Shown: positions 18,375 to 27,596, counted from the first letter of the stretch. The stretch is DNA of 64,000 nucleotides from Trebonia sp963767685 (GCA_963767685.1 CAVYEZ010000005.1:1-64000); one strand, 5' to 3'. Numbers and translations are program-made. Notes: generated by a model from the sequence alone, not told the origin.

Positions 18375-20363
18375 ATGGGTGAGCAAAAGTGGCTGCGCAA
18401 CGGCTTTGTCTGGATCATCCTGATCATTGCCGTTATCGCGCTCTGGTTTACGTTCGTCAGCAACGGCAGCTCGACGCCGACGATCGGGATCAATCAGGTT
18501 GCGTCCGATATCAAGAACGATCAAGTGGCCCGACTTGAGCAATCGGCCGACAATCAGCTGAGTGTCCAGGTCTACTACAAGAGTGGCAGCCACAAACAGG
18601 CCGTCTTGCCGCCGGGCACGAACTTGCCCGATGTCCTCAAGGCGTACGGGGTAGATCTCAGCAAGTCGAACCTCGATATCAAGACGAAGCCGGCGAGCCG
18701 CTGGGGTGGCTGGCTGAGCGCCTTGACCTTCATTCTGCCAACGCTGTTCTTGATTGGGATCTTCGTCTTCATGATGCGGCAGGCGCAGGGGACGAACAAT
18801 CAAGCGATCTCTTTCGGCAAGAGCCGGGCTAGACTCTTTACCGGCAATAAGCCGACCGTCACGTTCGCTGATGTGGCCGGGGTCGATGAGGCCAAAGAGG
18901 AGCTCGTCGAAGTCGTCGAGTTTCTCAAGTACCCAGAGAAGTTTGCCTCGCTCGGGGCACGAATTCCGCGCGGAGTGTTGCTGGTTGGCCCTCCGGGCAC
19001 CGGAAAGACCCTGCTGTCGCGGGCGGTGGCTGGCGAAGCCGGTGTGCCATTCTTCAGTATCTCCGGCTCGGAGTTCGTCGAGATGTTCGTCGGTGTCGGC
19101 GCCAGCCGGGTCCGCGACCTCTTCGACCAGGCCAAGCGGAGCGCCCCCTGCATCGTCTTCGTCGACGAGATCGACGCCGTCGGCCGGCAACGTGGCGCCG
19201 GCTTGGGCGGCAGTCACGACGAGCGCGAGCAGACCTTGAACCAAATCCTGGTCGAGATGGATGGCTTCGATAGCAGCACGAATGTGATCGTCATCGCAGC
19301 CACGAACCGACCGGACGTGCTCGATCCGGCGCTCCTGCGGCCGGGGCGATTTGACCGCCAGGTCATTCTCGACCGGCCCGACATTGCCGGCCGGAAGGCG
19401 ATTCTCGAAGTTCACGCCCGCGGCAAGCCGCTGGAAGAGGGCGTCTCGATCGATAACCTCGCCCGACAGACGCCGGGCTTCTCCGGGGCTGATCTCGAAA
19501 ATCTGGTGAATGAGGCGGCGATTCTCGCGGCCCGGCGCAACAAGAAGACGGTCGGCCGGGATGAGATGACCGAGGCGATCGACCGGGTAATCGCCGGGCC
19601 GCAGCGCAAGAGCCGGGTGATCTCGGAGCGGGAGCGGACGATGACCGCCTATCATGAGGCGGGACACGCGCTGGTAGCGCGGATGCTGCCGAACTCCGAC
19701 CCGGTGCGGAAAGTCTCGATCGTCGCCCGTGGCATGATGGGTGGGTACACCCGGGTGGTGCCAGACGAAGATCGCCTGTTTAAGACGAAAGCGCAGTTTG
19801 AGGACGATCTGGCGGTGTTCATGGCCGGACAGGTTGCCGAGAAGCTGGTGTTCGAGGAGCAGTCGACTGGCGCCGCCAATGATATCGAGCGGGCGACCGC
19901 TGTCGCTCGGCGGATGGTGACGGAATTTGGGATGAGTCCGACCCTGGGGCCGATGGCCTTTGGCAAGAAGGATGAGCTCGTCTTCCTCGGGCGGGAGATC
20001 AGCGAGCAGCGGAACTACAGCGACGAGGTCGCGTATCAGATCGACCAGGAGATTCGCCGGTTGGTCGAGTCCGCCGAGAAGCAAGCGCGGACGATCATCA
20101 CCGAGAACCTGGACAAATTGGACGCGATCGCCCAGATGCTGATCGACCAGGAAACGCTCGAAGGCGACGAGATGGAAGCGCTGTTCGACTCGCCGCGGCC
20201 GAAGCCGGATCTGGTCGGACCGCCGAGCGGACGGCCCGCGGCAATCACGCAGGGCCCGTCAGTCGATGGCGATGGCGCTACCGAGCCGCGACCAGCCGAT
20301 CGAGGCGAGCGCGAGTTGCCACCGAGCGGCGCCGGACAGCTCCGGCCGCAACCAGCCGGTTGA
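18375..20363 (+). CDS. ftsH: ATP-dependent zinc metalloprotease FtsH
   Basis: 662 residues, inner-membrane AAA protease. Two membrane segments (about residues 12-30 and 112-135) flank an extracytoplasmic domain. The AAA module follows: Walker A GPPGTGKT near residue 205, Walker B CIVFVDEIDAVGRQRG, and the SRH region ATNRPDVLDPALLRPGRFDR. Zinc protease motif HEAGH lies near residue 426. The last about 60 residues are Pro/Gly-rich and variable. Start ATG 18375 has GGAGG eight bases upstream. A good terminator follows. Confidence 0.98.
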   Translation: MGEQKWLRNGFVWIILIIAVIALWFTFVSNGSSTPTIGINQVASDIKNDQVARLEQSADNQLSVQVYYKSGSHKQAVLPPGTNLPDVLKAYGVDLSKSNLDIKTKPASRWGGWLSALTFILPTLFLIGIFVFMMRQAQGTNNQAISFGKSRARLFTGNKPTVTFADVAGVDEAKEELVEVVEFLKYPEKFASLGARIPRGVLLVGPPGTGKTLLSRAVAGEAGVPFFSISGSEFVEMFVGVGASRVRDLFDQAKRSAPCIVFVDEIDAVGRQRGAGLGGSHDEREQTLNQILVEMDGFDSSTNVIVIAATNRPDVLDPALLRPGRFDRQVILDRPDIAGRKAILEVHARGKPLEEGVSIDNLARQTPGFSGADLENLVNEAAILAARRNKKTVGRDEMTEAIDRVIAGPQRKSRVISERERTMTAYHEAGHALVARMLPNSDPVRKVSIVARGMMGGYTRVVPDEDRLFKTKAQFEDDLAVFMAGQVAEKLVFEEQSTGAANDIERATAVARRMVTEFGMSPTLGPMAFGKKDELVFLGREISEQRNYSDEVAYQIDQEIRRLVESAEKQARTIITENLDKLDAIAQMLIDQETLEGDEMEALFDSPRPKPDLVGPPSGRPAAITQGPSVDGDGATEPRPADRGERELPPSGAGQLRPQPAG

Positions 20364-20384
20364 CCGAATCACCAGAGATAAGCG

Positions 20385-20415
20385 AAAGGCCCGGCATGAT
20401 TACCGGGCCTTTCCT
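20385..20415 (+). terminator. Terminator of the tilS-hpt-ftsH group
   Basis: AAAGGCCCGG and CCGGGCCTTT form a perfect 10-bp stem with an 8-nt loop, 21 bp after the ftsH stop. The flanking A and T tracts make it possibly bidirectional, serving the convergent tRNA-Ala as well. Confidence 0.88.
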
Positions 20416-20426
20416 GTGCTCGCGGG

Positions 20427-20499
<73 letters not shown>

Positions 20500-20544
20500 C
20501 TGAGCGACGGTGGGAGTATACGAGACCGCCAGTAACACGTCAAT

Positions 20545-21101
20545 AAAACATTTCGCAGGGAGAAGGAATCTTCCCCTCATTTGAGCCGGTCGATCGACCG
20601 GCCAACAGCGCGGGCTGAATGAAGCCAGAAACTTCCACCCGGTCAATCCCTGCGCCATGATCGTACCGGCGACGACGACGGCATCAATACTGCGGCGTCC
20701 CTGCTTGGCCCAATAGACATCTTTCAGATTGAGCCAGAGGGCGAACTCGTCCAGGGTCAAGGCCGCTCCGGTGCCAAACCCGATGGCGTGGAGCGACCGT
20801 TCTTTCGGTCGTGGCTCGCTCACCCCGAGATAGCCGAAGGTGAGGGTCATGATGATACCGGGGACCATGTGATGGATGTGAACGCCGCCAGGACCTTGAA
20901 TATTGTGCAGCACATGTTGGAAGCGGTCGTCCTTGATCGCGTGAGTGATGAGCCGGACGCTGGAGAAGGTTACCAAGAAGCTGTCGAGGAGGAGAACTGA
21001 GGCTGCTTGCCTGGCTTGACGATGTGCTCCTCATACCCGCGGACGATATCACGATAAAAGCGAGCGAGCTCACTTTCGTCCGGACTCCCTTTACTCTCCA
21101 T
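20545..21101 (-). CDS. Predicted membrane protein of unknown function, frame-interrupted
   Basis: An ATG at 21101 with a GGGAGAAAG ribosome-binding site begins MESKGSPDESELARFYRDIV. The frame must shift near 21000 to continue into LLLDSFLVTFSSVRLITHAI, HIHHMVPGIIMTLTFGYLG, GFGTGAALTLDEFALWLNL and KDVYWAKQGRRSIDAVVVAG. This part contains three or four hydrophobic segments and conserved-looking His and Glu residues (HIHH, DEFALWL). I do not recognise a named family. The C-terminus is unclear because the frame then stays open into the tRNA-Ala gene; the true end is probably near 20550-20600. Confidence 0.55.
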
Positions 21102-21347
21102 CTGTTCTTTCTCCCTCGATCACGACCAGTGCGGCAATAGCACAAAGGGTGCCAAACATTGCAATGTCTGGGGCCAGAGACGACTCTTGACGATTGTGTC
21201 CCTTGGTCGAAATCATTGTGGTTCGACGATGATCGAGCAGATGAGATGGTCAGCTAGCGGCCAATCATTTGGTCAGGAGAGCCTCGGCCACCAACATGGA
21301 CGGCATGTGACGCGAGTGGTATAGTCTGCACGTCGGAAGGGCGTTCC

Positions 21348-21420
21348 GCGGGTGTAACTCAGTTGGTAGAGTGTCTGCTTCCCAAGCAGAATGTCGTGGG
21401 TTCGAGTCCCATCACCCGCT
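21348..21420 (+). tRNA. tRNA-Gly (CCC)
   Basis: Acceptor GCGGGTG/CACCCGC, D-arm TAACTCAGTTGGTAGAGT, anticodon stem TCTGC/GCAGA with loop TTCCCAA (anticodon CCC, reads GGG), T-arm GTGGGTTCGAGTCCCAT. A TATAGT box lies 17 bp upstream. CCA not encoded. Confidence 0.95.
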
Positions 21421-21541
21421 CCCAGCGTTTGCCGCTGAATCCTCGTTTGGTTGACATTCCAAGAACATCGTCTCACCCGTCTGTCTCATGTGAGAAGAGA
21501 TGGTCGTTCGTTTGGGAGACGGAATTCCCCGAACGGCCTGG

Positions 21542-21946
21542 TTAGCCTGGTTGCCGCCTGTACTCGTCGTCGGTGACGTGGTCGCCCCAAGTCGCGCTCG
21601 TGCCGTCGTCGCCGATGGCGAGCATCGCGATATGCGTCATCAAGCGCTCGGGGGCGGCGCCGTGCCAGTGCTCCTCACCGGGCTCGAAGAACACACAGTC
21701 ACCGGGGCGGATGACCTCGATTGACCCGCCCCGCCGCTGGCACCGGCCAACGCCTTCTGTGACATAGATCTTCTGACCCTGAGGATGGCTGTGCCAGGCT
21801 GTGCGGGAGCCAGGCGTGAAATGGACACTGCTCGCGTTGAGGCCCGAGCCGTCACCGGGCGTCGCGATGGCATCGACGTAGACGGTGCCGGTGAACCACT
21901 CTCGTGGTCCGTCCGAAGTCGCGTTGGTGTTCCTGCTGACCTTCAT
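21542..21946 (-). CDS. Single-domain cupin, mandelonitrile lyase-like
   Basis: 134 residues starting MKVSRNTNATSDG. Cupin motif 1: FTPGSRTAWHSHPQGQKIYV; motif 2: PGDCVFFEPGEEHWHGAAPE, giving the metal-binding His/Gln set. The tail ATWGDHVTDDEYR is characteristic of a subgroup that includes bacterial cupin hydroxynitrile lyases and carboxymuconolactone decarboxylase-linked cupins. The natural substrate is not evident. It lies 71 bp downstream of the LLM oxidoreductase and may be cotranscribed with it. Confidence 0.85.
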   Translation of the reverse strand: MKVSRNTNATSDGPREWFTGTVYVDAIATPGDGSGLNASSVHFTPGSRTAWHSHPQGQKIYVTEGVGRCQRRGGSIEVIRPGDCVFFEPGEEHWHGAAPERLMTHIAMLAIGDDGTSATWGDHVTDDEYRRQPG

Positions 21947-22017
21947 TGCTTGCTCCTCGATACTGAAGTCTTGCTCTATCCGCTGGCTGTGCGGACAGGC
22001 GGTCCGGTGAGGACCAA

Positions 22018-22866
22018 TCAATCGAACCGGGCAACGACCTGATCCGCGAGGCGAGCAACGATGTCGTCTGGATAAGGATGGGTCAGCGCCAGGACGAGGT
22101 GCGTGGCGCCGGCCTCGACAAGCGGCCGGAGCGCGGTGACCGTGGCCGACAAGTCGTCATTGTTGACCCGAGTTTGCACCGAAAGCTCAATTTCATCCGG
22201 ATTACGGCCGATGGCGGCACAGTGCTCGTGGAGGACGCGCACTTTTTGCCGAAAGGTCTCTGCATCGCCGCCCGCGAAGTTCCAGATGTCGGCATAGCGG
22301 GCCACGACGCGCAGGGTGAGCTGCTCGCCACCGCCGCCGATGACGAACGGCGGATACGGCTTTTGGATCGGCTTGGGCTCGCAGCGCGCCTGTTCGAGCC
22401 GATAATAGCGTCCGTCGAAGTCGGTCAGGTGCTGAGTGAAGAGCCGGCGGGTGATCTCGCACGCCTCGCCGAGGCGGCGGATGCGCTCGCCAGGAGCGTA
22501 GAGCGGAATCCCCATGCTTTCATGCTCGTAGACATTCCAGCCAGCGCCGATACCAAAGTCGAGGCGGCCGTTGGAAATAATGTCCACTGTTGCGGCCATA
22601 TGGGCATGGACGGCGGGATGGCGGTACGTGTTGCCTGCGACCATCAACCCCAGGCGGAGGCGCGAGGTCTGCGCCGCCAGGGCCGCAAGCAGCGTCCATC
22701 CCTCGAAACATGGGCCGTCCAGGTCGCCCTGAATTGGCGCGAAATGGTCAAACAGCCAGGCATGCTCGAAGGCTGACGTCCGGTCGGCGTCCTGCCAAAC
22801 CGTGAGCAGTGCGTCATAGGTCGTATGCTGCGGCGCTGTCTTGATTCCCCATCGTAGTCGCGGCAT
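22018..22866 (-). CDS. LLM-class F420-dependent oxidoreductase
   Basis: 282 residues of a luciferase-like monooxygenase TIM barrel. Seen: RWGIKTAPQHTTYDALLTVW, HAWLFDHFAP, TSRLRLGLMVAGNTYRHPA, GRLDFGIGAGWNVYEHESMG, PPFVIGGGGEQLTLRVVARY. The GAGW and YRHPA motifs are those of F420-type family members in Actinobacteria and Chloroflexota. The substrate is unknown. Upstream of the cupin on the same strand. Confidence 0.88.
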   Translation of the reverse strand: MPRLRWGIKTAPQHTTYDALLTVWQDADRTSAFEHAWLFDHFAPIQGDLDGPCFEGWTLLAALAAQTSRLRLGLMVAGNTYRHPAVHAHMAATVDIISNGRLDFGIGAGWNVYEHESMGIPLYAPGERIRRLGEACEITRRLFTQHLTDFDGRYYRLEQARCEPKPIQKPYPPFVIGGGGEQLTLRVVARYADIWNFAGGDAETFRQKVRVLHEHCAAIGRNPDEIELSVQTRVNNDDLSATVTALRPLVEAGATHLVLALTHPYPDDIVARLADQVVARFD

Positions 22867-23207
22867 CGTTCGATTCCCTCCATCCGACAGTGCGAAGCGG
22901 CGAGGCGAACAGATCGCCCGCTGGAGCCCAACAGGCTCGGGGCATTATCGCGCTTGCCGCGTCGAGGTTGCGCGCAAACGCGAATTCAATCCTTAGCGTT
23001 TTCTGTTCCATCGCCAGAAGCCTAAAGCGGGTTGCGGAAACGCTGACCACGGTGCCGCGTTCAGCGCCACCGTGTCGAGCTATCGGCGATCCTCAGCCCG
23101 GATCGCCGACCATGGACCGGGGCGACTGAAGCAGCGACCGGTCGACTACCGCCAGACCGTAAGTGAAATGGTGGGCTCAGACCGATGAGCAGGTTCGAGG
23201 CCATTCC
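22867..23207. other. Intergenic stretch with no recognisable gene
   Basis: About 340 bp. Short open frames exist on both strands but none has a ribosome-binding site or a recognisable motif. It presumably contains the promoter of the LLM gene. Confidence 0.4.
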
Positions 23208-23993
23208 CTAAAGTGGAAGTGTCGTGGCGCAGCCTTGTTCGAGCCAGCGGAGGCGATGGGCGAGCCCAGCCTCGGCGAAGGAGCGCTCGATGTCGACACG
23301 GTTTTCCGAAAAGTGCTTCCAGCCCTCGTAGTGAACTGGCACGATCGCTGCGTCCGTAAACGCTCGCGCGGCCAAGACGCCTTCGTCCGCGGTGAAGGTA
23401 ATGTGATTCGAGCCGGAGGCGGCCACGCGAGCCGCGCCCATGAAGAGGACGGCGATGCCGACAGGGAAGCGTCGGCTGACTTCTGCAACGCCGTCGAACC
23501 AGACCGTGTCGCCGGAGATGTACATGGCGGTATTAGATCGGCCTGGCACACTCAACACAAAGCCGATGACGGGGCCACGGTCGCCGCTTGCCGGACCGTG
23601 GCGGGCCGGCGTCGCCGTCACGTGGACCGCGTTTCCGTTTGGCGCGAGCAAATTGAATTCCTGCCAGGGAGCGAGACCGATCGCGTTTCCCCCGAGCCGT
23701 GCCGCGCCAGCGACCGTCGTCAGCACATACTGCGCGGTTGGTAACATGGCGCGACCGGCGTGATCGAGATTGTCGAGATGGTGATCGTGGCTCAGCAGCA
23801 CCGCGTCGACGGGGCCGATCGCGTCGGCGGCGATGGCAGGTCCGGCCGTCTTGATCAACGAAATGCTCGGGTCCGTGTCGGGTGAGGATGGCGGATCAAG
23901 TGTTGGATCGGTGATCAAGCGCAGACCGGCGATCTCCATGAGCAGGGTGGGACCGCCGATGGCCGCGACCGTTACCTGATTGTCGCTCATCAT
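23208..23993 (-). CDS. UlaG-like metallo-beta-lactamase-fold hydrolase
   Basis: 261 residues. Metal motifs: AVLLSHDHHLDNLDHAGR (HxHxxDH in the form SHDHHLDN), TPARHGP, YISGDTVWFDG and a final VPVHYEGWKHF. The layout matches the L-ascorbate-6-phosphate lactonase UlaG-like branch, which is widely misassigned, so I give no substrate. Start at 23993 or the adjacent ATG at 23990, after GGGAG. It is 70 bp after the cyclophilin gene. Confidence 0.85.
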   Translation of the reverse strand: MMSDNQVTVAAIGGPTLLMEIAGLRLITDPTLDPPSSPDTDPSISLIKTAGPAIAADAIGPVDAVLLSHDHHLDNLDHAGRAMLPTAQYVLTTVAGAARLGGNAIGLAPWQEFNLLAPNGNAVHVTATPARHGPASGDRGPVIGFVLSVPGRSNTAMYISGDTVWFDGVAEVSRRFPVGIAVLFMGAARVAASGSNHITFTADEGVLAARAFTDAAIVPVHYEGWKHFSENRVDIERSFAEAGLAHRLRWLEQGCATTLPL

Positions 23994-24063
23994 GGCAATC
24001 TCCCGCGACGAACCGGGCACCACCACTTCATGGCGGTATCGGCCCGGCCCGTGAGTGTCAGCC

Positions 24064-24786
24064 TTACTTGGCGTGCTCGGAGATGGTCACCTTTTCCAGC
24101 GTAATTGGCTCGGTCGGGACCGATGGCTCATTCATCGGCGGACCCGAGAGGCGGGTAGGCGTGTTGCCGATCTTGGTGACAACGTCTTCGCCGCCGCTGA
24201 CCTTACCGAAGATCGTGTAATTCTTGGGCAGGCGACCTGTCAGATCACTCAATACGATGAAGAACTGGCTGCCGTTTGTGTTTGGACCAGCGTTGGCCAT
24301 CGCCGGGGTCCCCGGCAAGTAATCGCGCTTGACTGGCTCATCGTTGAACTGATAGCCGGGGCCGCCCGACCCGGTGCCGGTTGGATCGCCGCCCTGGATG
24401 ACAAAGCCGGCGAGAATCCGGTGAAATGGCGTATTGTCATAAAAGCCGGCGCGAGCCAGGCAGACGAAGTTGTTGACCGTCTGGGGGGCGTCATCTGGGT
24501 CGAGCTCGACCTCGATCGTCCCCTTGTTCGTTTGCAGCGTGGCCGTGTAGCTCTTGCCGGCATCGAGGGTCATTTTCGGGGGGGCGGACCATTGCTGAAT
24601 GTCCTTCACTGTGCCGTTTTCCTCCTTGTATTGCTCGATACGTCGTTGGCTCGCGGTCCAGCAAGACGACGCCGCGCCTGCCGCCGCGCCCGTCGCGGGT
24701 GGCGTCGATTTGGCTGAGGCGCCACATCCCGCCAACATCAGACCGGTGATCAGGGTAAGCAGCCAGACGGCGCGCGATCGCTTCAC
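24064..24786 (-). CDS. Lipoprotein peptidyl-prolyl cis-trans isomerase (cyclophilin)
   Basis: 240 residues. The N-terminal signal with lipobox LAGC (residues about 18-21) indicates a lipid-anchored extracytoplasmic protein, followed by a Ser/Thr/Ala linker. The cyclophilin domain shows VNNFVCLARAGFYDNTPFHR, VIQGGDPTGTGSGGPGYQF, MANAGPNTNGSQFFI and FGKVSGGEDVV, including the catalytic Arg of FHRI and the QFFI motif. It assists folding of exported proteins. The GTG start at 24786 overlaps the stop of the HD gene. Confidence 0.94.
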   Translation of the reverse strand: MKRSRAVWLLTLITGLMLAGCGASAKSTPPATGAAAGAASSCWTASQRRIEQYKEENGTVKDIQQWSAPPKMTLDAGKSYTATLQTNKGTIEVELDPDDAPQTVNNFVCLARAGFYDNTPFHRILAGFVIQGGDPTGTGSGGPGYQFNDEPVKRDYLPGTPAMANAGPNTNGSQFFIVLSDLTGRLPKNYTIFGKVSGGEDVVTKIGNTPTRLSGPPMNEPSVPTEPITLEKVTISEHAK

Positions 24787-25358
24787 GCGGCGCCGTCGCC
24801 GGCGAGACCGAGCGCCTCCGCGTTCGCGGCCATCGCGGCAATGACAAAGGCGACGTGCTCGTCGAAATCGACGCCCAGTTCTTCCGCCGCGCTGATCATC
24901 GTCTCGCGATGCACGGCCCGGGCAAAGGCTTTGTCCTTCATCTTCTTGCGGACAGCCTTAGGGGTAACTTCGGCAACTGCCCTCGAGGGACGGACGTAGG
25001 CGACCGCGCTGATGAAGCCCGTCAGCTCATCGACGGCATAGAGCGTCTTTTCGAGCGGCGTCTCGCGCGGCACCTCGAGATACTCCGCGTGGCTGCGAAT
25101 CGCCCGCAACACCCATTCTGGATAGCCGCGCTCTTCCAGAATCGGAATGCCGGCCAGGGGATGCAGCTCGGCCGTGGGATGGATTTCCCAATCGAAGTCG
25201 TGGATCAGGCCGACGAGTCCCCAATCGTCGGGCGACTCGCCGAATTTGACGGCATAGGCCCGCATCGCGGTTTCGACCGCGAGGCAATGACGGCGAAGAC
25301 TCTCACTCTCGATATACTCGGTGACAAGCGCCCAAGCGTCGTCACGCCTCGGTGTCAC
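24783..25358 (-). CDS. HD-domain phosphohydrolase
   Basis: 191 residues. RRHCLAVETAMRAYA and VGLIHDFDWEIHP give the H...HD metal motif, and ELHPLAGIPILEERGY and RAIRSHAEYL supply later His residues. YAVDELTGFISAVAYVRPSR is typical of this small stand-alone HD family, often found in clostridia and Chloroflexota. Substrate unknown. It lies between queA (48 bp upstream) and the cyclophilin gene (GTGA overlap). Confidence 0.88.
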   Translation of the reverse strand: MTPRRDDAWALVTEYIESESLRRHCLAVETAMRAYAVKFGESPDDWGLVGLIHDFDWEIHPTAELHPLAGIPILEERGYPEWVLRAIRSHAEYLEVPRETPLEKTLYAVDELTGFISAVAYVRPSRAVAEVTPKAVRKKMKDKAFARAVHRETMISAAEELGVDFDEHVAFVIAAMAANAEALGLAGDGAA

Positions 25359-25406
25359 GCGAACTCCTTTCCCTCGCTGACCGGAGTTTGATTGTGCTCG
25401 ATCCGG

Positions 25407-26477
25407 TCAGAGCAAGAGCGTGGCATCGCCGAACGAATAGAACCGATAGCGCTTGGCGATGGCGGCGGCATAGGCGGCGCGGATCGTCTCCCAGCCCGCA
25501 AAGGAGCTTACCATCATTAGCAAGGTGGAACGGGGCAAGTGGAAGTTGGTGAGGAGGGCATCGACGATCCGCCACCGATAACCGGGCACGATAAAGAGAT
25601 CGGCCATCCCGACGTAGCCATGGGGGTCGGCCGGATTCCAGCCCCGTCCGAGCGTTTCAAGGGTGCGGGCGACCGTCGTGCCGACGGCGACGACGCGCCG
25701 GCCGGCGGCTTGGGTTTGCGCGATCCGTTCGGCGGTTTCGTCGCTCACCTGGCACCATTCGCGATGGATCTTGTGCTCGTGGACCACTTCTTCTGTCACC
25801 GGACGGAACGTATCGAGCCCGACGTGGAGCGTGACCTCGGCCCAGCCGACGCCGCGCGCCGCAAGATCGTGCCGCAATTCATCGGTGATATGGAGCCCAG
25901 CCGTGGGCGCGGCCGCCGAGCCGAGGATCCGGGCGTAGACCGTCTGGTAGCGCTCGGCGTCGGCGAGCGGCTGCTTGATATAAGGTGGCAAGGGCGTTTC
26001 GCCGTATGGGTCGAGTGCTGGCGTCACCCCGCCGGCGAAGGCAATGACCACCTCGCCCTCGGCTCGAATCTCTTCCACCGTGAGGCCGATCTCGGGATTG
26101 GCGTCGCCTTGCTTGGGTTCGAGTGTCAGCCGCGAGCCCGGTCGGAGGCGGCGCACGGGCTTGGCCAGAGAGTGCCAGCGACCAGGTGCTTCCTCGCGAA
26201 GCAGGAGCAGCTCGATCCGACCACCGGTATCGCGTTTCCGGGCATGGAGGCGCGCCGGCAGGACACGTGTGTTGTTGACGACGACGAGATCACCAGGAGT
26301 GAGCCAGCGCGGTAGCTCGCGGATCTGGGAGTGGTGGAGCGCGCCCGTTTGCCGCTCGATCACGAGGAGGCGGGATGCGGCGCGATCCGGCAGCGGAGTT
26401 TGGGCAATCAACTCCGGCGGCAGGTGGTAATCGAACTGGTCGACGCGAAGGTTGTTTGGTCCCGCTTGCTCAGTCAT
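25407..26477 (-). CDS. queA: SAM:tRNA ribosyltransferase-isomerase QueA
   Basis: 356 residues. QueA transfers the ribosyl part of SAM to preQ1-modified tRNA, forming epoxyqueuosine. Seen: FDYHLPPELIAQTPLPDRAASRLL (family signature PxxxIAQxPxxxRxxSRLL), VVNNTRVLPARLHARK, VGLDTFRPV, THLPRSTLLMMVSSFAG in the form FHLPRSTLLMMVS, and YRFYSFGDATLLL at the C-terminus. Start ATG 26477 overlaps the ruvB stop by 4 bp. The ruvB-queA order is common. Confidence 0.96.
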   Translation of the reverse strand: MTEQAGPNNLRVDQFDYHLPPELIAQTPLPDRAASRLLVIERQTGALHHSQIRELPRWLTPGDLVVVNNTRVLPARLHARKRDTGGRIELLLLREEAPGRWHSLAKPVRRLRPGSRLTLEPKQGDANPEIGLTVEEIRAEGEVVIAFAGGVTPALDPYGETPLPPYIKQPLADAERYQTVYARILGSAAAPTAGLHITDELRHDLAARGVGWAEVTLHVGLDTFRPVTEEVVHEHKIHREWCQVSDETAERIAQTQAAGRRVVAVGTTVARTLETLGRGWNPADPHGYVGMADLFIVPGYRWRIVDALLTNFHLPRSTLLMMVSSFAGWETIRAAYAAAIAKRYRFYSFGDATLLL

Positions 26478-27559
26478 TCGTCGTTGAAGAGCGCGCGCTG
26501 GGTCGCGTCGATCGTACTCGGCGGTGTCAGACCGAGATGCTGATAGGCATGGCTGGTGGCGATGCGACCGCGCGGCGTGCGCTGCAAGAAGCCGAGCTGG
26601 ATCAGGTACGGCTCGTAGACATCCATGATCGTGTCGGTCTCCTCGCTGGTCGCGGCCGCCAGCGTCTCGATGCCGACCGGGCCACCATCGAACTTGTCGA
26701 CGATCGCATGGAGGATCCGGCGGTCGATGTCATCGAGACCTAGCTCGTCGATTTCCAGCATGCCCAGCGCGTCACTGGCGACGGCCGTGTTGATGACCGT
26801 GGCGTCGTGTACTTCGGCGTAGTCACGGACTCGCTTGAGCAAGCGATTGGCGACGCGAGGGGTGCCTCGGGAGCGAAGGCCGATGGCGCGGGCGCCTTCG
26901 TCGTCAAGCGGCATGTCGAGGATCGTCGCTGAGCGTCTGATAATCTCGCACATCGCATCAAGCCCGTAGAAGTCGAGCCGAACTGAACCCCAAAGCGATC
27001 GCGGAGGGGGCGCGGTGAGGAGGGCGAGGCGGGTCGTCGCGCCGACCAGGGTGAACGGCGGCAGCTTGATCCGCATCGTGCGAGCGGCGGGCCCCTTACC
27101 GAGGACGATATCGACCGCGAAGTCCTCCAAGGCCGGATAGAGCACCTCCTCAACCACGCGATTCAGCCGATGAATCTCGTCGATGAAGAGCACATCGCCT
27201 GGCTTGAGATTCGTCAGGATCGAGACGAGATCGCCGGGACGCTCGATGGCGGGACCGGAGGTGATGCGAAGACTGACGCCCATCTCGGCGGCAATGATGG
27301 CGGCCAGCGTTGTCTTGCCGAGGCCTGGCGGTCCGTGCAGAAGGACGTGATCCAGCGACTCTTCCCGCGCCCTGGCGGCGCGAATGAAGATTTCGAGACT
27401 GGCCTTGACCCGTTCCTGCCCGATGTAGTCACCTAGCCGGCGCGGGCGGAGATTGCGGTCGATCGCGCCATCTTCGCCGCGGGCCCGGCCGGTGACCAGG
27501 CGGTCGATCTCGGTTGTTTGCCCATGCCCTTGGGCCGGAGCCGGCGCTCGCTCACTCAT
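26474..27559 (-). CDS. ruvB: Holliday junction helicase motor RuvB
   Basis: 361 residues. AAA motor that drives branch migration with RuvA. Seen: LRPRRLGDYIGQERVKASLE, Walker A GPPGLGKTTLA, Walker B FIDEIHRLNRVVEEVLYPA, sensor VGATTRLALLTAP, and the C-terminal winged helix (SHAYQHLGL). In residues about 188-200 the expected PLRDRFGV reads PPPRSLWGSV; an extra C in a CCCCC run and a missing base near a GGGG run restore the family sequence, so these are two compensating indels. ruvA is not beside it. The promoter carries a perfect LexA box. Confidence 0.96.
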   Translation of the reverse strand: MSERAPAPAQGHGQTTEIDRLVTGRARGEDGAIDRNLRPRRLGDYIGQERVKASLEIFIRAARAREESLDHVLLHGPPGLGKTTLAAIIAAEMGVSLRITSGPAIERPGDLVSILTNLKPGDVLFIDEIHRLNRVVEEVLYPALEDFAVDIVLGKGPAARTMRIKLPPFTLVGATTRLALLTAPPPRSLWGSVRLDFYGLDAMCEIIRRSATILDMPLDDEGARAIGLRSRGTPRVANRLLKRVRDYAEVHDATVINTAVASDALGMLEIDELGLDDIDRRILHAIVDKFDGGPVGIETLAAATSEETDTIMDVYEPYLIQLGFLQRTPRGRIATSHAYQHLGLTPPSTIDATQRALFNDE

Positions 27560-27565
27560 GCGGCC

Positions 27566-27596
27566 AGTATACCATGGGTAGCGAACATTTGTTCGC
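27566..27596 (-). promoter_or_regulatory. SOS (LexA) box over the ruvB promoter
   Basis: GCGAACATTTGTTCGC at 27581-27596 is a perfect palindrome containing CGAAC-N4-GTTCG, the LexA site of Bacillus and Actinobacteria. A TATACT -10 lies at 27566-27571 on the minus strand; the -35 position (27589-27594) falls inside the box, so LexA would block RNA polymerase. Only six bases separate the -10 from the ruvB ATG, so the transcript is probably leaderless. Confidence 0.88.

Noticed and set aside
18309..20084. A 591-codon open frame antisense to ftsH
   Set aside because: It mirrors the ftsH coding frame in GC-rich DNA, has no recognisable domain, and ftsH itself is unambiguous.
22814..23129. Short open frames on both strands upstream of the LLM gene
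   Set aside because: No start signals or motifs; probably non-coding.
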